Shown here: positions 37,231 through 45,979 of the stretch, piece after piece
Numbering within the stretch: position 1 is the first letter of the stretch
Layout of the letters: each line of letters starts with the position of its first letter
Assembly: GCF_002863585.1 (NCBI RefSeq)
Contig: NZ_PGUY01000028.1
Location: forward strand, 1 to 62,880
Source: Peribacillus deserti
GTDB taxonomy: Bacteria; Bacillota; Bacilli; Bacillales; DSM-1321
Length of the DNA: 62,880 bases
Direction of reading: 5' to 3'
The notes under the pieces: model-generated
What the model saw: the letters and a program-made list of their open reading frames with translations, nothing else
Databases searched by the model: none
Told to the model about the DNA's origin: nothing
Translations under genes and position numbers: made by a program

Positions 37231-39291
37231 TTAATCTAATTTTTCCCCAGAAAGCACTCCAGCTTTAACGAGGGATTCTCTCAAGTATTTAAACTGGTCT
37301 TCTTTCCAGAATGCTTCTGAGTTTACCAGCGAAGCTGCGTCATTCCTGGCCACTTCGAGAGCTCTGTAATCGTGGACCATATCGGCCATTTTAAATTCAG
37401 GGACTCCGCTTTGTTTTTTGCCGAAGAAATCACCAGGTCCCCTCAACTCTAAATCTTTTTCCGACAGGACGAATCCGTCATTGGTTTCAGACATGATTTT
37501 CATTCTTTCTTTGCCGACTTCATTTTTGGGATCAGCAATGAGGATACAGTAGGACTGGTCACTCCCGCGGCCTACCCTTCCCCTGAGCTGATGGAGCTGG
37601 GAAAGCCCGAAGCGTTCTGCATCATAGATCACCATTAGGGTTGCATTCGGGACATTCACCCCTACTTCTACAACGGTCGTAGAAACCAGTACCTGGATGT
37701 TGTTCTCGCTGAATTCCCGCATGACCAGGTCTTTTTCGCTGGAGTGAAGTTTCCCATGCATCAGCCCGACATGAAACCGATTTTGAAAATATTGTGTCAA
37801 GGCAGCATGGACATCCAGCGCATTCTGCAGGTCCAGCTTTTCTGATTCTTCAATGAGCGGGCATATCACATATGCCTGTCTGCCTTGTCTTAACTCTTTT
37901 TCCATAAAGCCAAGTACGCGATCTAATGTATCATGCTTGGTCCAGTACGTTTCTATCGCCTTTCTTCCTGCTGGCATCTCGTCAATGATAGAAACATCCA
38001 TTTCACCGAAGGCCGTAATAGCAAGTGTCCGCGGGATAGGAGTGGCGGTCATGAATAATACATCGGGGCTTTCCCCTTTTTCCCGGAGGATCCGCCTTTG
38101 TTCCACTCCGAATCGATGCTGCTCATCCGTTATCACCAACCCAAGTTTTTGAAAATTCACTTCTTCCTGGATAAGGGCATGAGTACCGATCAGAATGTGA
38201 ATTTCACCGTTCGCCAGCCTTTCAAGGATTTCTCTTCTTTTCTTCCCTTTCACAGAACTGGTTAATAAAGCCGTCGTTACTCCATGCGGCTCCAGCATTT
38301 CCATCAATGAAGCGGAGTGCTGCTCTGCAAGGATTTCGGTCGGTACCATTAGAGCCCCCTGGTACCCGGCACTGTGTGCTGCAAACAAAGCGATCGCTGA
38401 AACAACAGTCTTACCTGAGCCCACATCACCTTGCAGAAGCCTGTTCATCCGGTAGGGTGATTTCATATCCGCTAAAATTTCATTAACCACTCTTTTTTGT
38501 GCATGGGTTAACGGAAACGGCAGGCAGTCAATAAAGCCTTTGAGCTTCTGAAGATCATACTTCTGTGTGCTCCCCATGGATTGTTCTCTTTGAACCTTCC
38601 TAATCGCCTGCATTTTGAGCTGGAATAATAGAAATTCCTCATAGACAAAACGTCTTCTTGAATGCTTAAGATCTTGGTCGCTTAAGGGAAAGTGAAGCGA
38701 ACGCAGGGCATCTCTTCTATTCATGAGTTTGTATTCTTTTAACATATAATCAGGAAGTATTTCCGTTATATCATTTCCGAACTCCTTAAATGCAGCCGCG
38801 AGATAGCGCCTGAACCCTTTTACCGTCAAGTCTCCCTTTACGGTGTACACTGGTTCGAATTCGTTCGTCCTTTTTTCTGTCCCTGCCTTATGCTCTGAAA
38901 TCGTAATGGTCTGGCGATGTTTATCCCACTTACCGGTTACAGTGATTTCTTGATTAATAGCGAACTTATTTTTCAGATATGGCTGATTAAAAAAAACACC
39001 GGTTATTAAATATCTGCCTACTAGGATCCTGATGGTAAGCTTCGACTTTTTCCGCCCGAAATAAGTAAGAGAAGGCAAGCTGTGCACAACTCCTTCCACA
39101 GTTACCCTCTCATCATGTGCTACTTCAGCTAAGTCCTTCAGTCGGTAATCCTCATAACGATAAGGGAAGTGCTCAAACAAATCCATTACACTGTGGATGC
39201 CCATGTCATTTAATGCTAGTGCAGTTTCCCCGCCGATTCCTTTAACTGAGGTTACTGGAAGTATGTTTATATCATTCACTTTTCTTAACAT
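37231..39291 (-). CDS. recG: ATP-dependent DNA helicase RecG
   Basis: 686 residues. The N-terminal wedge/OB domain (about 1-240) is followed by helicase motifs GDVGSGKTVV, DEQHRFG, TATPIPRTLA and QLRGRVGRG. It reverses stalled forks and branch-migrates Holliday junctions. The start ATG overlaps the end of sdaAA by 20 bp and has only a weak ribosome site, suggesting coupled translation. Confidence 0.97.
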   Translation of the reverse strand: MLRKVNDINILPVTSVKGIGGETALALNDMGIHSVMDLFEHFPYRYEDYRLKDLAEVAHDERVTVEGVVHSLPSLTYFGRKKSKLTIRILVGRYLITGVFFNQPYLKNKFAINQEITVTGKWDKHRQTITISEHKAGTEKRTNEFEPVYTVKGDLTVKGFRRYLAAAFKEFGNDITEILPDYMLKEYKLMNRRDALRSLHFPLSDQDLKHSRRRFVYEEFLLFQLKMQAIRKVQREQSMGSTQKYDLQKLKGFIDCLPFPLTHAQKRVVNEILADMKSPYRMNRLLQGDVGSGKTVVSAIALFAAHSAGYQGALMVPTEILAEQHSASLMEMLEPHGVTTALLTSSVKGKKRREILERLANGEIHILIGTHALIQEEVNFQKLGLVITDEQHRFGVEQRRILREKGESPDVLFMTATPIPRTLAITAFGEMDVSIIDEMPAGRKAIETYWTKHDTLDRVLGFMEKELRQGRQAYVICPLIEESEKLDLQNALDVHAALTQYFQNRFHVGLMHGKLHSSEKDLVMREFSENNIQVLVSTTVVEVGVNVPNATLMVIYDAERFGLSQLHQLRGRVGRGSDQSYCILIADPKNEVGKERMKIMSETNDGFVLSEKDLELRGPGDFFGKKQSGVPEFKMADMVHDYRALEVARNDAASLVNSEAFWKEDQFKYLRESLVKAGVLSGEKLD

Positions 39292-40165
39292 CCAGTGAGA
39301 TTCCGAAGATTTTAGCTTCCAGTTCTCTGCCTGTCGGAGTTGCAGCTAGGCCGCCCTGGGCAGTTTCTCTTAATCCAACTGGCATGGACAGCCCGATTTT
39401 ATACATCGCATCTATTACTTCGTCACACGGAATACGGCTGGTTATGCCTGCGAGTGCCATATCGGCAGCGATCATTGCATTTGCAGCGCCCATGGCATTT
39501 CTTTTAACGCAAGGAACTTCTACAAGGCCGGCAACCGGATCACAAACAAGGCCCAGCATGTTTTTAAGAGTGATCGCCATCGCCTCTGCACTTTGAGCTG
39601 GAGTGCCTCCTGCAATTTCCACTATGGCAGCTGCAGCCATTCCTGCGGCGGACCCCACCTCAGCCTGGCAACCGCCTGCTGCTCCGGAAATGGAGGCATT
39701 GTTTGCGACAACAAAGCCAAATGCGCCTGAAACAAATAAGAAATCGATCATTTGCTCTCTGGAAGGATTTAATTTATTTTTAACCGCAAATAATGTACCC
39801 GGCACAACACCCGCAGACCCTGCAGTGGGTGTAGCACAAATAGTGCCCATTGCTGCATTCACTTCATTTGTAGCAACAGCTTTGCTTACGGCATCCAAAA
39901 TGATTTCGCCAGAAAGAAAGTTTCCTTTTTTAATATATTCCTGAAGCAGGACTGCATCGCCGCCAGTTAAGCCTGAATGCGAGTGTACTCCAACTAAGCC
40001 TCTTTCGATTGCCTTTTCCATGACTTCCAGATTTTTATCCATCAGCCCGATGACCTGGTCACGGGTCCGGCCTGTTACTTCCATTTCCTGCTCTATCATT
40101 ATCTGAGAAATCTTTTTCCCCTGGCTTTCTGCTAATTCTATTAATTCTGCTACGTTCCTGAACAT
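39272..40165 (-). CDS. sdaAA: L-serine dehydratase alpha subunit
   Basis: 297 residues from the ATG at 40165 behind GAGGGTG. Cysteines for the iron-sulfur cluster occur in CATPTAGSAG, CDPVAG, CVKRNAMG and CDEVID. With SdaAB it deaminates L-serine to pyruvate. A GTG three codons upstream overlaps the ribosome site. It lies 15 bp after sdaAB. Confidence 0.96.
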   Translation of the reverse strand: MFRNVAELIELAESQGKKISQIMIEQEMEVTGRTRDQVIGLMDKNLEVMEKAIERGLVGVHSHSGLTGGDAVLLQEYIKKGNFLSGEIILDAVSKAVATNEVNAAMGTICATPTAGSAGVVPGTLFAVKNKLNPSREQMIDFLFVSGAFGFVVANNASISGAAGGCQAEVGSAAGMAAAAIVEIAGGTPAQSAEAMAITLKNMLGLVCDPVAGLVEVPCVKRNAMGAANAMIAADMALAGITSRIPCDEVIDAMYKIGLSMPVGLRETAQGGLAATPTGRELEAKIFGISLDVKKSE

Positions 40166-40180
40166 AGGGATCACCCTCTC

Positions 40181-40843
40181 TTAATCAACAATTTTAGTAA
40201 CCTTCATTATATTTGGAAGCGCTGTTATTTCGTCCAATACAGCCTGCTCAATATTTTGATCAACTTCAATCGTCATCAATGCCATTTTTCCTTTTTCTTT
40301 TCGTGAAACATCCATATGAGCAATGTTAATTTCATGTTTTGCTAAAACGTTTGCTACGTTCGCAATCGCTCCAAATCGGTCTTCATGAACAACCAGGATC
40401 GCGGGCTCATGGCCAGAAAGTTTTAATTCAAAACCATTGAGTTCTATGATTTCGATTTTTCCTCCGCCAATTGAAATGCCAACCAATTCGAGTTCACCCT
40501 GATCATCCCCGATACGGACTCTTGCTGTATTAGGATGATCCGTAATAGCATCCTCCTCAGAGAATGTTATCTTTATTCCTTTTTCTTTTGCCAGATCCAG
40601 CGCATGGATGATCCGCTCGTCAAAGGTATCAAAATCCAGGAGGCCCCCCACGATTGCCACATCCGTGCCATGACCTTTGTACGTTTTAGCAAAAGAACCA
40701 TAAAATGAAATCTCTGCCCATTTCGGCTCTCGATTGAGTAAATTCCTTGCCATTCTGCCAATCCTGGCAGCACCTGCTGTATGGGAGCTTGACGGGCCGA
40801 TCATAATCGGACCGATTATATCAAAGACACTTTTATACTTCAT
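40181..40843 (-). CDS. sdaAB: L-serine dehydratase beta subunit
   Basis: 220 residues from the ATG at 40843 (MKYKSVFDIIGPIMIGPSSS) behind AAAGGAGG. The N-terminal serine-dehydratase beta domain (GPSSSHTAGAARIGRMARNL) is followed by an ACT domain (about 147-220; HEDRFGAIANVANVLAKHEI), a likely site for serine sensing. The frame is open 26 codons further with no support. First gene of sdaAB-sdaAA-recG. Confidence 0.96.
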   Translation of the reverse strand: MKYKSVFDIIGPIMIGPSSSHTAGAARIGRMARNLLNREPKWAEISFYGSFAKTYKGHGTDVAIVGGLLDFDTFDERIIHALDLAKEKGIKITFSEEDAITDHPNTARVRIGDDQGELELVGISIGGGKIEIIELNGFELKLSGHEPAILVVHEDRFGAIANVANVLAKHEINIAHMDVSRKEKGKMALMTIEVDQNIEQAVLDEITALPNIMKVTKIVD

Positions 40844-40961
40844 AATATATTGTAATCCTCCTTTAGAGCTTTCAATAGGATTCGTCATAACCATGTAAAA
40901 TAATGAAGCCAAGAAAATCATAACGGAAAAAACCGAATTAGGAAAGTTTTTTTACAAAATT

Positions 40962-40994
40962 AAAAAGGGCTGACTGCGTAAGCCAGACCCTTTT
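40962..40994 (-). terminator. Intrinsic terminator after fakA
   Basis: Minus strand AAAAGGG, one unpaired base, CTGGCT pair with AGTCAG and CCCTTTTT around a 5-nt loop, about 50 bp past the fakA stop. Confidence 0.8.
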
Positions 40995-41040
40995 CGCCCA
41001 AAGTTTAGCATAATGGTGTTCTTTGTAGAATTGACTCGTT

Positions 41041-42723
41041 TTACTCGATTGAAAAAATGAATGAATATAACGGCTGTTTGCCATTATGAACTTCAATTTC
41101 CACATCTTCAAATGTTTCTTCACAAAAAGCAAGGAGCTGGTCTACTTCTTCTTTGGATGTTTCTTCGCCGTAAATGACAGTCAGGATTTCAGAATCCTCA
41201 TCAATCATGGACGTTAATAGATCCTTAGCGGCTTGAAGCTTATCCTGGTTCTTCACGATAATTTTGCCTTCCTCAATACCCATGAAATCCCCAGTGGCTA
41301 TGTCAAGGCCTTCAATCTGTGTATCTCGTACAGCATATGTGATCTGTCCTGTTTTTACATGTCCAAGTGCTTCTGTCATGTTTGCTTCATTATCCTCCGG
41401 TGATACTGCCGGGTTAAATGCTAATAGTGCAGACATTCCTTGAGGAACAGTCTTTGAAGGAATGACAATGACCTTATCTTCAGCCACTTCTGCCGCCTGC
41501 TGCGCAGCCATGATAATGTTTTTATTATTCGGCAAAATGATAACCGTGCGGGCATTGGTCTCTCGAATAGCCTGTACAATATCCTCAGTACTTGGATTCA
41601 TCGTCTGGCCGCCTTCAATCACCGATTTAGCACCAATACTCTTAAATAAATCAGAGATGCCTGAGCCCATTGCAACCGATACTACTCCGAAATCTTCTTT
41701 TTCTTTTGGTGCTGCTATTCCAGCCTCTTTTAATGGAGTATGAGTCTCGCCAACAATGGCTTCATGCTGCTGGCGCATATTGTCAACCTTGATCTTGATC
41801 AGACTTCCAAAGTTTTGCCCATAAGTCAGGCATTCACCCGGCTGTTCAGAGTGAATGTGTACCTTCACTATTTCTTCGTCAGAAACCACTAATAAAGAAT
41901 CACCAAACCCGCTTAAATGATTTCTGAACGCTTCTTCTGAAAAAGGATTTTTTGAAAGTTTGTCCTCTTCAAATTTGACCATAAACTCCGTGCAGTAGCC
42001 AAACTCAATATCTTCCGTATTCATGTGACCCTGTACAGATTTATGGTGCTCTGCATTAACCATTTCATCCATAGTGGCATGAGACGCCGGCGTTCCTTGC
42101 ACTTCTTCTCCTTTTAATTCCGCAAGGAAACCTTCATACACGAAAACCAGACCCTGGCCGCCGCTGTCGACAACTCCAACTTCCTTTAAAACTGGGAGAA
42201 GATCAGGTGTTCTATTAAGAGATGCTTTTGCTTCTTTAAGAGTATCTTCCATCACTTTAATGATATCTTCATTAACCTTCGCAGATTGAACGGCCCCTTT
42301 GGCAGCGTCCTTCGCTACCGTAAGAATTGTCCCTTCCACTGGTTTCATGACCGCTTTATAAGCAGTCTCCACTCCAGCCTCGAACGCCTTGGCAAATTCT
42401 TCACTGCTAATAAAAGGCTTGGTTTCAATAGCTTTGGCAAATCCTCTGAAAAGCTGGGATAGAATAACTCCTGAATTTCCGCGGGCACCCATCAGCAATC
42501 CTTTCGCAAGGGCACTTCCGACCTTCCCAATATGCTCCTGCACATTGTTCCTTACTTCTTTGGCCCCTGATGTCATGGACAGGTTCATGTTCGTTCCAGT
42601 GTCCCCGTCAGGAACAGGAAAAACGTTCAATGCGTCTACATATTTTGCATTTGCCGAAAGGCTGTTAGCACCCTTTAAGACCATCTCGGCAAAACGTTTT
42701 CCATCTAAGCTAGTTATTGACAC
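41041..42723 (-). CDS. fakA: Fatty acid kinase catalytic subunit FakA (YloV)
   Basis: 560 residues. The N-terminal DhaL-like kinase domain (about 1-205) has the metal-binding PVPDGDTGTNM (Asp39, Asp41). A middle domain and a C-terminal DegV-like regulatory region follow. FakA phosphorylates fatty acids held by FakB proteins (encoded elsewhere), feeding acyl-phosphate to the same pool PlsX makes. The start is GTG at 42723 behind AAGGAGG. It lies 16 bp after yloU. Confidence 0.95.
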   Translation of the reverse strand: MSITSLDGKRFAEMVLKGANSLSANAKYVDALNVFPVPDGDTGTNMNLSMTSGAKEVRNNVQEHIGKVGSALAKGLLMGARGNSGVILSQLFRGFAKAIETKPFISSEEFAKAFEAGVETAYKAVMKPVEGTILTVAKDAAKGAVQSAKVNEDIIKVMEDTLKEAKASLNRTPDLLPVLKEVGVVDSGGQGLVFVYEGFLAELKGEEVQGTPASHATMDEMVNAEHHKSVQGHMNTEDIEFGYCTEFMVKFEEDKLSKNPFSEEAFRNHLSGFGDSLLVVSDEEIVKVHIHSEQPGECLTYGQNFGSLIKIKVDNMRQQHEAIVGETHTPLKEAGIAAPKEKEDFGVVSVAMGSGISDLFKSIGAKSVIEGGQTMNPSTEDIVQAIRETNARTVIILPNNKNIIMAAQQAAEVAEDKVIVIPSKTVPQGMSALLAFNPAVSPEDNEANMTEALGHVKTGQITYAVRDTQIEGLDIATGDFMGIEEGKIIVKNQDKLQAAKDLLTSMIDEDSEILTVIYGEETSKEEVDQLLAFCEETFEDVEIEVHNGKQPLYSFIFSIE

Positions 42724-42739
42724 AAATGTTTCCTCCTTA

Positions 42740-43102
42740 CTAAGGGTTCGTTACACGAACTCCCTGTACATAAATATTGACGGAATCCAACTCAAGTCCC
42801 GCAGTTTTGTCCAGGGTATATTTCACTTTAGATTGAACATTATGAGCTATTTCGGAAATTTTCGTTCCGTAGCTTACAATTATGTACATATCAATATGAA
42901 CCTGATCATTTTCCTGACGCACGATGACACCTTTGGTAAAATTTTCTCTGCGCAGAATTTCAGCTATGCCGTCTTTTAATTGTTTCTTGGAAGCCATACC
43001 CACAATACCGTAACAGTCAATCGCCGCTCCGCCTGCAATTGTAGCGATTACTTCATTGGATATATCAATCTGTCCGAATTTCGTATTCAACTCAATGGAC
43101 AT
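42740..43102 (-). CDS. yloU: Asp23/Gls24 family protein YloU
   Basis: 120 residues, an Asp23 domain (ISNEVIATIAGGAAIDCYGI, VDMYI-like strand, ISEIAHNVQSKVKYTLD). The family's role is linked to envelope stress; in this position it always precedes fakA. AGGGAGGGG precedes the ATG. Divergent from rpmB. Confidence 0.9.
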   Translation of the reverse strand: MSIELNTKFGQIDISNEVIATIAGGAAIDCYGIVGMASKKQLKDGIAEILRRENFTKGVIVRQENDQVHIDMYIIVSYGTKISEIAHNVQSKVKYTLDKTAGLELDSVNIYVQGVRVTNP

Positions 43103-43147
43103 ATTATCTTCCCCTCCCTGAAAATCTCATTAGCTACAGACCATTTT

Positions 43148-43177
43148 ACTATAGTACCAGCAGATTTAAAAGTCCAA
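43148..43177 (-). promoter_or_regulatory. Predicted σA promoter for yloU-fakA
   Basis: Minus strand: -35 TTGGAC (43172-43177), 18-bp spacer, -10 TATAGT (43148-43153), about 45 bp before the yloU ATG. Confidence 0.65.
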
Positions 43178-43255
43178 GTATGCCCAGTTATATTATAAAG
43201 CAGGGGTTCGAACTATATGTCAAGGTATTTTTCTTGAAACTGCATGCCAGAACTA

Positions 43256-43284
43256 TTGCATTCTTGGAATATGTGTGTTAAATT
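43256..43284 (+). promoter_or_regulatory. Predicted σA promoter for rpmB
   Basis: Plus strand: -35 TTGCAT (43256-43261), 17-bp spacer, -10 TAAATT (43279-43284). Another TATAAT lies at 43316-43321 with a poor -35 box, so the exact start is open. Confidence 0.5.
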
Positions 43285-43357
43285 ATTAAAGTGTTTCTAA
43301 AGACTTAAGACAATGTATAATAACTTAAGCATGTTCGTAGTAAGGAGGGAAATTAAC

Positions 43358-43546
43358 ATGGCACGTAAATGTGTAATCACTGGCAAAGGAACTCGTTCCG
43401 GTAACAGCCGCTCACACGCAATGAACGCAAACAAACGTACTTGGGGTGCAAACCTTCAAAAAGTTCGTATTCTAGTTGACGGTAAACCTAAACGTGTATA
43501 CGTTTCTGCAAGAGCGCTTAAATCAGGTAAAGTAGAACGCGTATAA
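43358..43546 (+). CDS. rpmB: Ribosomal protein L28 (bL28)
   Basis: 62 residues, [20 protein letters not shown], close to B. subtilis L28. It has one cysteine (Cys5), so it is the zinc-free form. GTAAGGAGGGAAATTAAC precedes the ATG at 43358; the frame is open 15 codons further without support. It is the only gene here on the plus strand and has its own promoter and terminator. Confidence 0.98.
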   Translation: MARKCVITGKGTRSGNSRSHAMNANKRTWGANLQKVRILVDGKPKRVYVSARALKSGKVERV

Positions 43547-43552
43547 GACAAC

Positions 43553-43580
43553 GGCATCCAATTTTAGGATGCCTTTTTTA
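43553..43580 (+). terminator. Intrinsic terminator after rpmB
   Basis: GGCATCC and GGATGCC arms around a 7-nt loop, then TTTTTTATTT, 6 bp past the stop. Cluster C begins about 5 bp beyond its T-run. Confidence 0.92.
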
Positions 43581-43584
43581 TTTA

Positions 43585-44040
43585 TAAAGCGGAGAACGGT
43601 ACCTTTTAAGCGAGATAATGCTTTAGCTGAATGATGATGTATATATATTTAAAAGAATATTTCATTAAAAGGCAGACAGCCGATAAAGCAGACTTGCTGA
43701 TTGGCGAGCGGTAGCGAAGACAGAAGCTTAGTCGCACTTATGCGTTAGCCAAACATAAGGCAAGCAGGCCGTGGGAAGTGATCTTCCTTCCCATGGCCTG
43801 CTTGCCTTATGACTCGAGGATGTCAGTTCGCAGCTGGATTACACCATAAGCGGAGAACGGTGCTATTCCTTCTGTTTTTATTAATGTTCAATGATGATAT
43901 TTATTCATTGAACACTACAAACTTCGTGGAAAAGCAGACACCCGATAAAGCAGACTTGCTGATTGGCGAGCGGCAGCGAAAAGCCACTCTTGTCTTTTGG
44001 GCATTTGACTTATGGCCGAAGGTTTCAGTTCAAAGCTGGA
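43585..44040 (+). repeat. Modular structured repeat, cluster C (two copies)
   Basis: Copy 1 (about 43585-43845) has arms TACCTTTT/AAAAGGCA, the GCTGATTGGCGAGCG insert and a 58-nt near-perfect hairpin at 43754-43811. Its double RUCCU hairpin is cleanly missing: CACTTA joins directly to TGCGTTAGCC. Copy 2 (about 43846-44040) has arms GCTATTCC/GGAAAAGC and a shortened, more diverged core. The cluster lies between convergent rpmB and spoVM. Confidence 0.8.
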
Positions 44041-44088
44041 TTTCATCTTCATGCAGCTTAAATTCCGGGTTGCAGAATTTTTATTAGT

Positions 44089-44178
44089 CCTTATAAATTT
44101 AGATTATCCCTCTTAAATCCGGGTTTACCCCTCATAAGTTTCAATTTACCCTCTTAAATTCCGGTTTACCCCTCATAT
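44089..44178 (-). repeat. Five-copy phased array, minus-strand TTTAAGAGGG type
   Basis: On the plus strand CT(T/C)(T/A)TA cores start at 44090, 44110, 44131, 44151 and 44172, giving intervals of 20, 21, 20, 21 bp. The best copies read ACCCTCTTAAAT, the reverse complement of ATTTAAGAGGGT, and alternate with ACCCCTCATA. The same core as the array at 36930-37039, in the opposite orientation. Confidence 0.75.
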
Positions 44179-44303
44179 CTGACTAACCCGCCGGTCCTCC
44201 TTACCTCAGCGCCATAAATTTATCACTCGGGCCACCCTTTTCAATTAAAAATAACTGATTTTTAACTCTTTTCACATCCATTTCGTCAAAAAACACGTGA
44301 ATC

Positions 44304-44333
44304 AGCATGATGTTTTAATATAAACATCATGCT
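44304..44333. other. Perfect 12-bp inverted repeat
   Basis: AGCATGATGTTT, a 6-nt loop, then AAACATCATGCT. No T-run follows on either strand. It lies between the phased array and the spoVM terminator. The rest of 44179-44370 shows nothing I recognise. Confidence 0.7.
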
Positions 44334-44370
44334 TAAAGCCATCACCATTAGTTCCTGAGTAGACCCGGCA

Positions 44371-44406
44371 ACAAAAAAAACACCCCCTTCCACCTTAAGA
44401 GGGTGC
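44371..44406 (-). terminator. Intrinsic terminator after spoVM
   Basis: Minus strand CACCCTCTT and AAGGGGGTG arms around a 6-nt loop, then a run of eight T, about 35 bp past the spoVM stop. Confidence 0.85.
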
Positions 44407-44441
44407 TCACCTGTAAAAATGATAAATAATTAGTGCTGCTG

Positions 44442-44522
44442 TCAATCTTTTTTAAATACCCCCAAGCAAGCCCTAACCAAACCGCCCAAGAATCTTGGTA
44501 GTTTAATCGTATAAAATTTCAT
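44442..44522 (-). CDS. spoVM: Spore coat anchoring peptide SpoVM
   Basis: 26 codons: MKFYTIKLPRFLGGLVRACL followed by GVFKKD and TGA. It matches the 26-residue B. subtilis SpoVM, including Pro9 (needed for curvature sensing) and Arg17. The amphipathic helix marks the outer forespore membrane and recruits SpoIVA. ATGAGGAGGGGCTTT precedes the ATG, a very strong ribosome site. It lies in the conserved place between thiN and rpmB. It shows that the organism, or a recent ancestor, forms endospores. Confidence 0.95.
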   Translation of the reverse strand: MKFYTIKLPRFLGGLVRACLGVFKKD

Positions 44523-44605
44523 AAAGCCCCTCCTCATAAAATCTCACACAAATTATTCAACTTATTAGCGGATATAGGAAGAGATATCCCTCTTATAAGA
44601 GTGAT

Positions 44606-45259
44606 TTAATCACTGCTTCTTACCACCAATAATATGCCTTCCTCGAATGAAAAAGTACCTTCTTCATAAAGAAGTTCATTACTAATACATAGTGTAGAGC
44701 CAAGAGTAATATTCCTGTTTTCGAGGGGGTATTTGAAACCCTTTAGTGTAATGCCGTTCACTTCAAGTGTCAGAGGGATAAATGAAATATATTTTTTACC
44801 TCTCAGGCTTGATACATGGAAGGTACCGGGAGTTTTTACATATAAAATATTGGTTTTGTCCTCTAGGATTAGCTGCGTATCAGGATTGTCAAGCAGACCC
44901 CGCTGAGCGAGAAGCTGAACATTGGCAAGGTAGTGGTCTGCCCGCCCACCGGTTGCTCCAAACAGGATGATTTTTTCTGGTTTCTGTTTCACAGCCCAAT
45001 CGAGGGCAATTTCCAGGTCGGTCTGATCCTTTTCGGAAGGATAAATATGTAGATGAACCAAGTGCTCCTGCAGAAAACGGAGCTCATCGGGGCTGACAGA
45101 ATCAAAATCTCCAAACGCCTCGTGCGGCTGGATACCCATGCGGATCAGGGAATAAACGCCGCGATCCACTCCAGCCCAAACTATATCTTGACGGTCTTTG
45201 TATTGATTTAGATCGGGCACCAGCTCCAAAGGGCCTCCTGCTAAAATACAAATAATCAT
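44606..45259 (-). CDS. thiN: Thiamine pyrophosphokinase
   Basis: 217 residues. Motifs VWAGVDRGVYSLIRMG, FGDFDSVS and GATGGRADHYLAN are those of the catalytic domain, with a C-terminal beta-sandwich that binds thiamine. It makes thiamine diphosphate from thiamine and ATP. AAAGGAAC precedes the ATG. A terminator separates it from rpe upstream. Confidence 0.95.
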   Translation of the reverse strand: MIICILAGGPLELVPDLNQYKDRQDIVWAGVDRGVYSLIRMGIQPHEAFGDFDSVSPDELRFLQEHLVHLHIYPSEKDQTDLEIALDWAVKQKPEKIILFGATGGRADHYLANVQLLAQRGLLDNPDTQLILEDKTNILYVKTPGTFHVSSLRGKKYISFIPLTLEVNGITLKGFKYPLENRNITLGSTLCISNELLYEEGTFSFEEGILLVVRSSD

Positions 45260-45283
45260 AAAAAGTTCCTTTCTTGAATCTGA

Positions 45284-45313
45284 TAAAAAAAGGAGGCTGT
45301 GCTGCAGCCTCCG
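45284..45313 (-). terminator. Intrinsic terminator between rpe and thiN
   Basis: Minus strand GGAGGCTG and CAGCCTCC arms around a 5-nt loop, then a run of seven T, 14 bp past the rpe stop. Confidence 0.9.
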
Positions 45314-45326
45314 TTAACAAATTCCG

Positions 45327-45974
45327 TTACTCTGCCCTTAAAGCTTGAATGGCTTTAGCCCGGTCTGTCTGATTATATACGGCTGATCCCGCAACAAGTA
45401 CGGTCGCGCCATTCTCAATACATAACTTTGCAGTTTGTTCATTGACCCCGCCATCTACCTCAATCTCAATAGCCACCCCTAAGTCTGCAGCCATTTCCTT
45501 TACTTGTTTAATTTTAGAAAGGACGCCAGGGATGAAGGACTGGCCGCCAAAGCCTGGGTTAACTGACATCAGGAGAACCATATCGATATCTTCAATGATA
45601 TGCTGAATGGTATCAACCGGAGTTGACGGATTAAGGACTACACCAGCCTTGACTCCTAACGATTTAATCAGCTGGATCGTTCTATGCAGATGCCGGCTCG
45701 CTTCAACATGGACAGTAATATAATCTGCACCCGCATCCGCAAAAGCCTCAATATATCTGTCCGGATCTTCAATCATAAGGTGGACATCCAGAGGCAGCTT
45801 GGTGATAGGGCGTACGGCCTCAACAATTAAAGGGCCGATCGTAATGTTTGGAACGAAATGTCCGTCCATCACATCAATATGGATGAGATCGGCCCCTCCT
45901 CTTTCAACGTCCTTAATCTCTTCTCCCAGCCTTGAAAAATCGGCAGATAAAATAGATGGAGCAATTTTCACCAT
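45327..45974 (-). CDS. rpe: Ribulose-5-phosphate 3-epimerase
   Basis: 215 residues, a TIM barrel with PSILSADFSRLGEEI, HIDVMDGHFVPN, VHLMI and MSVNPGFGGQSFIP. It interconverts ribulose-5-P and xylulose-5-P in the pentose phosphate pathway. The start is 5 bp after the rsgA stop. Confidence 0.98.
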   Translation of the reverse strand: MVKIAPSILSADFSRLGEEIKDVERGGADLIHIDVMDGHFVPNITIGPLIVEAVRPITKLPLDVHLMIEDPDRYIEAFADAGADYITVHVEASRHLHRTIQLIKSLGVKAGVVLNPSTPVDTIQHIIEDIDMVLLMSVNPGFGGQSFIPGVLSKIKQVKEMAADLGVAIEIEVDGGVNEQTAKLCIENGATVLVAGSAVYNQTDRAKAIQALRAE

Positions 45975-45979
45975 AACTA

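Noticed and set aside
43809-44087. 92-codon plus-strand frame in cluster C
   Set aside because: It spans a repeat unit and its spacer, with no ribosome site and no conserved product.
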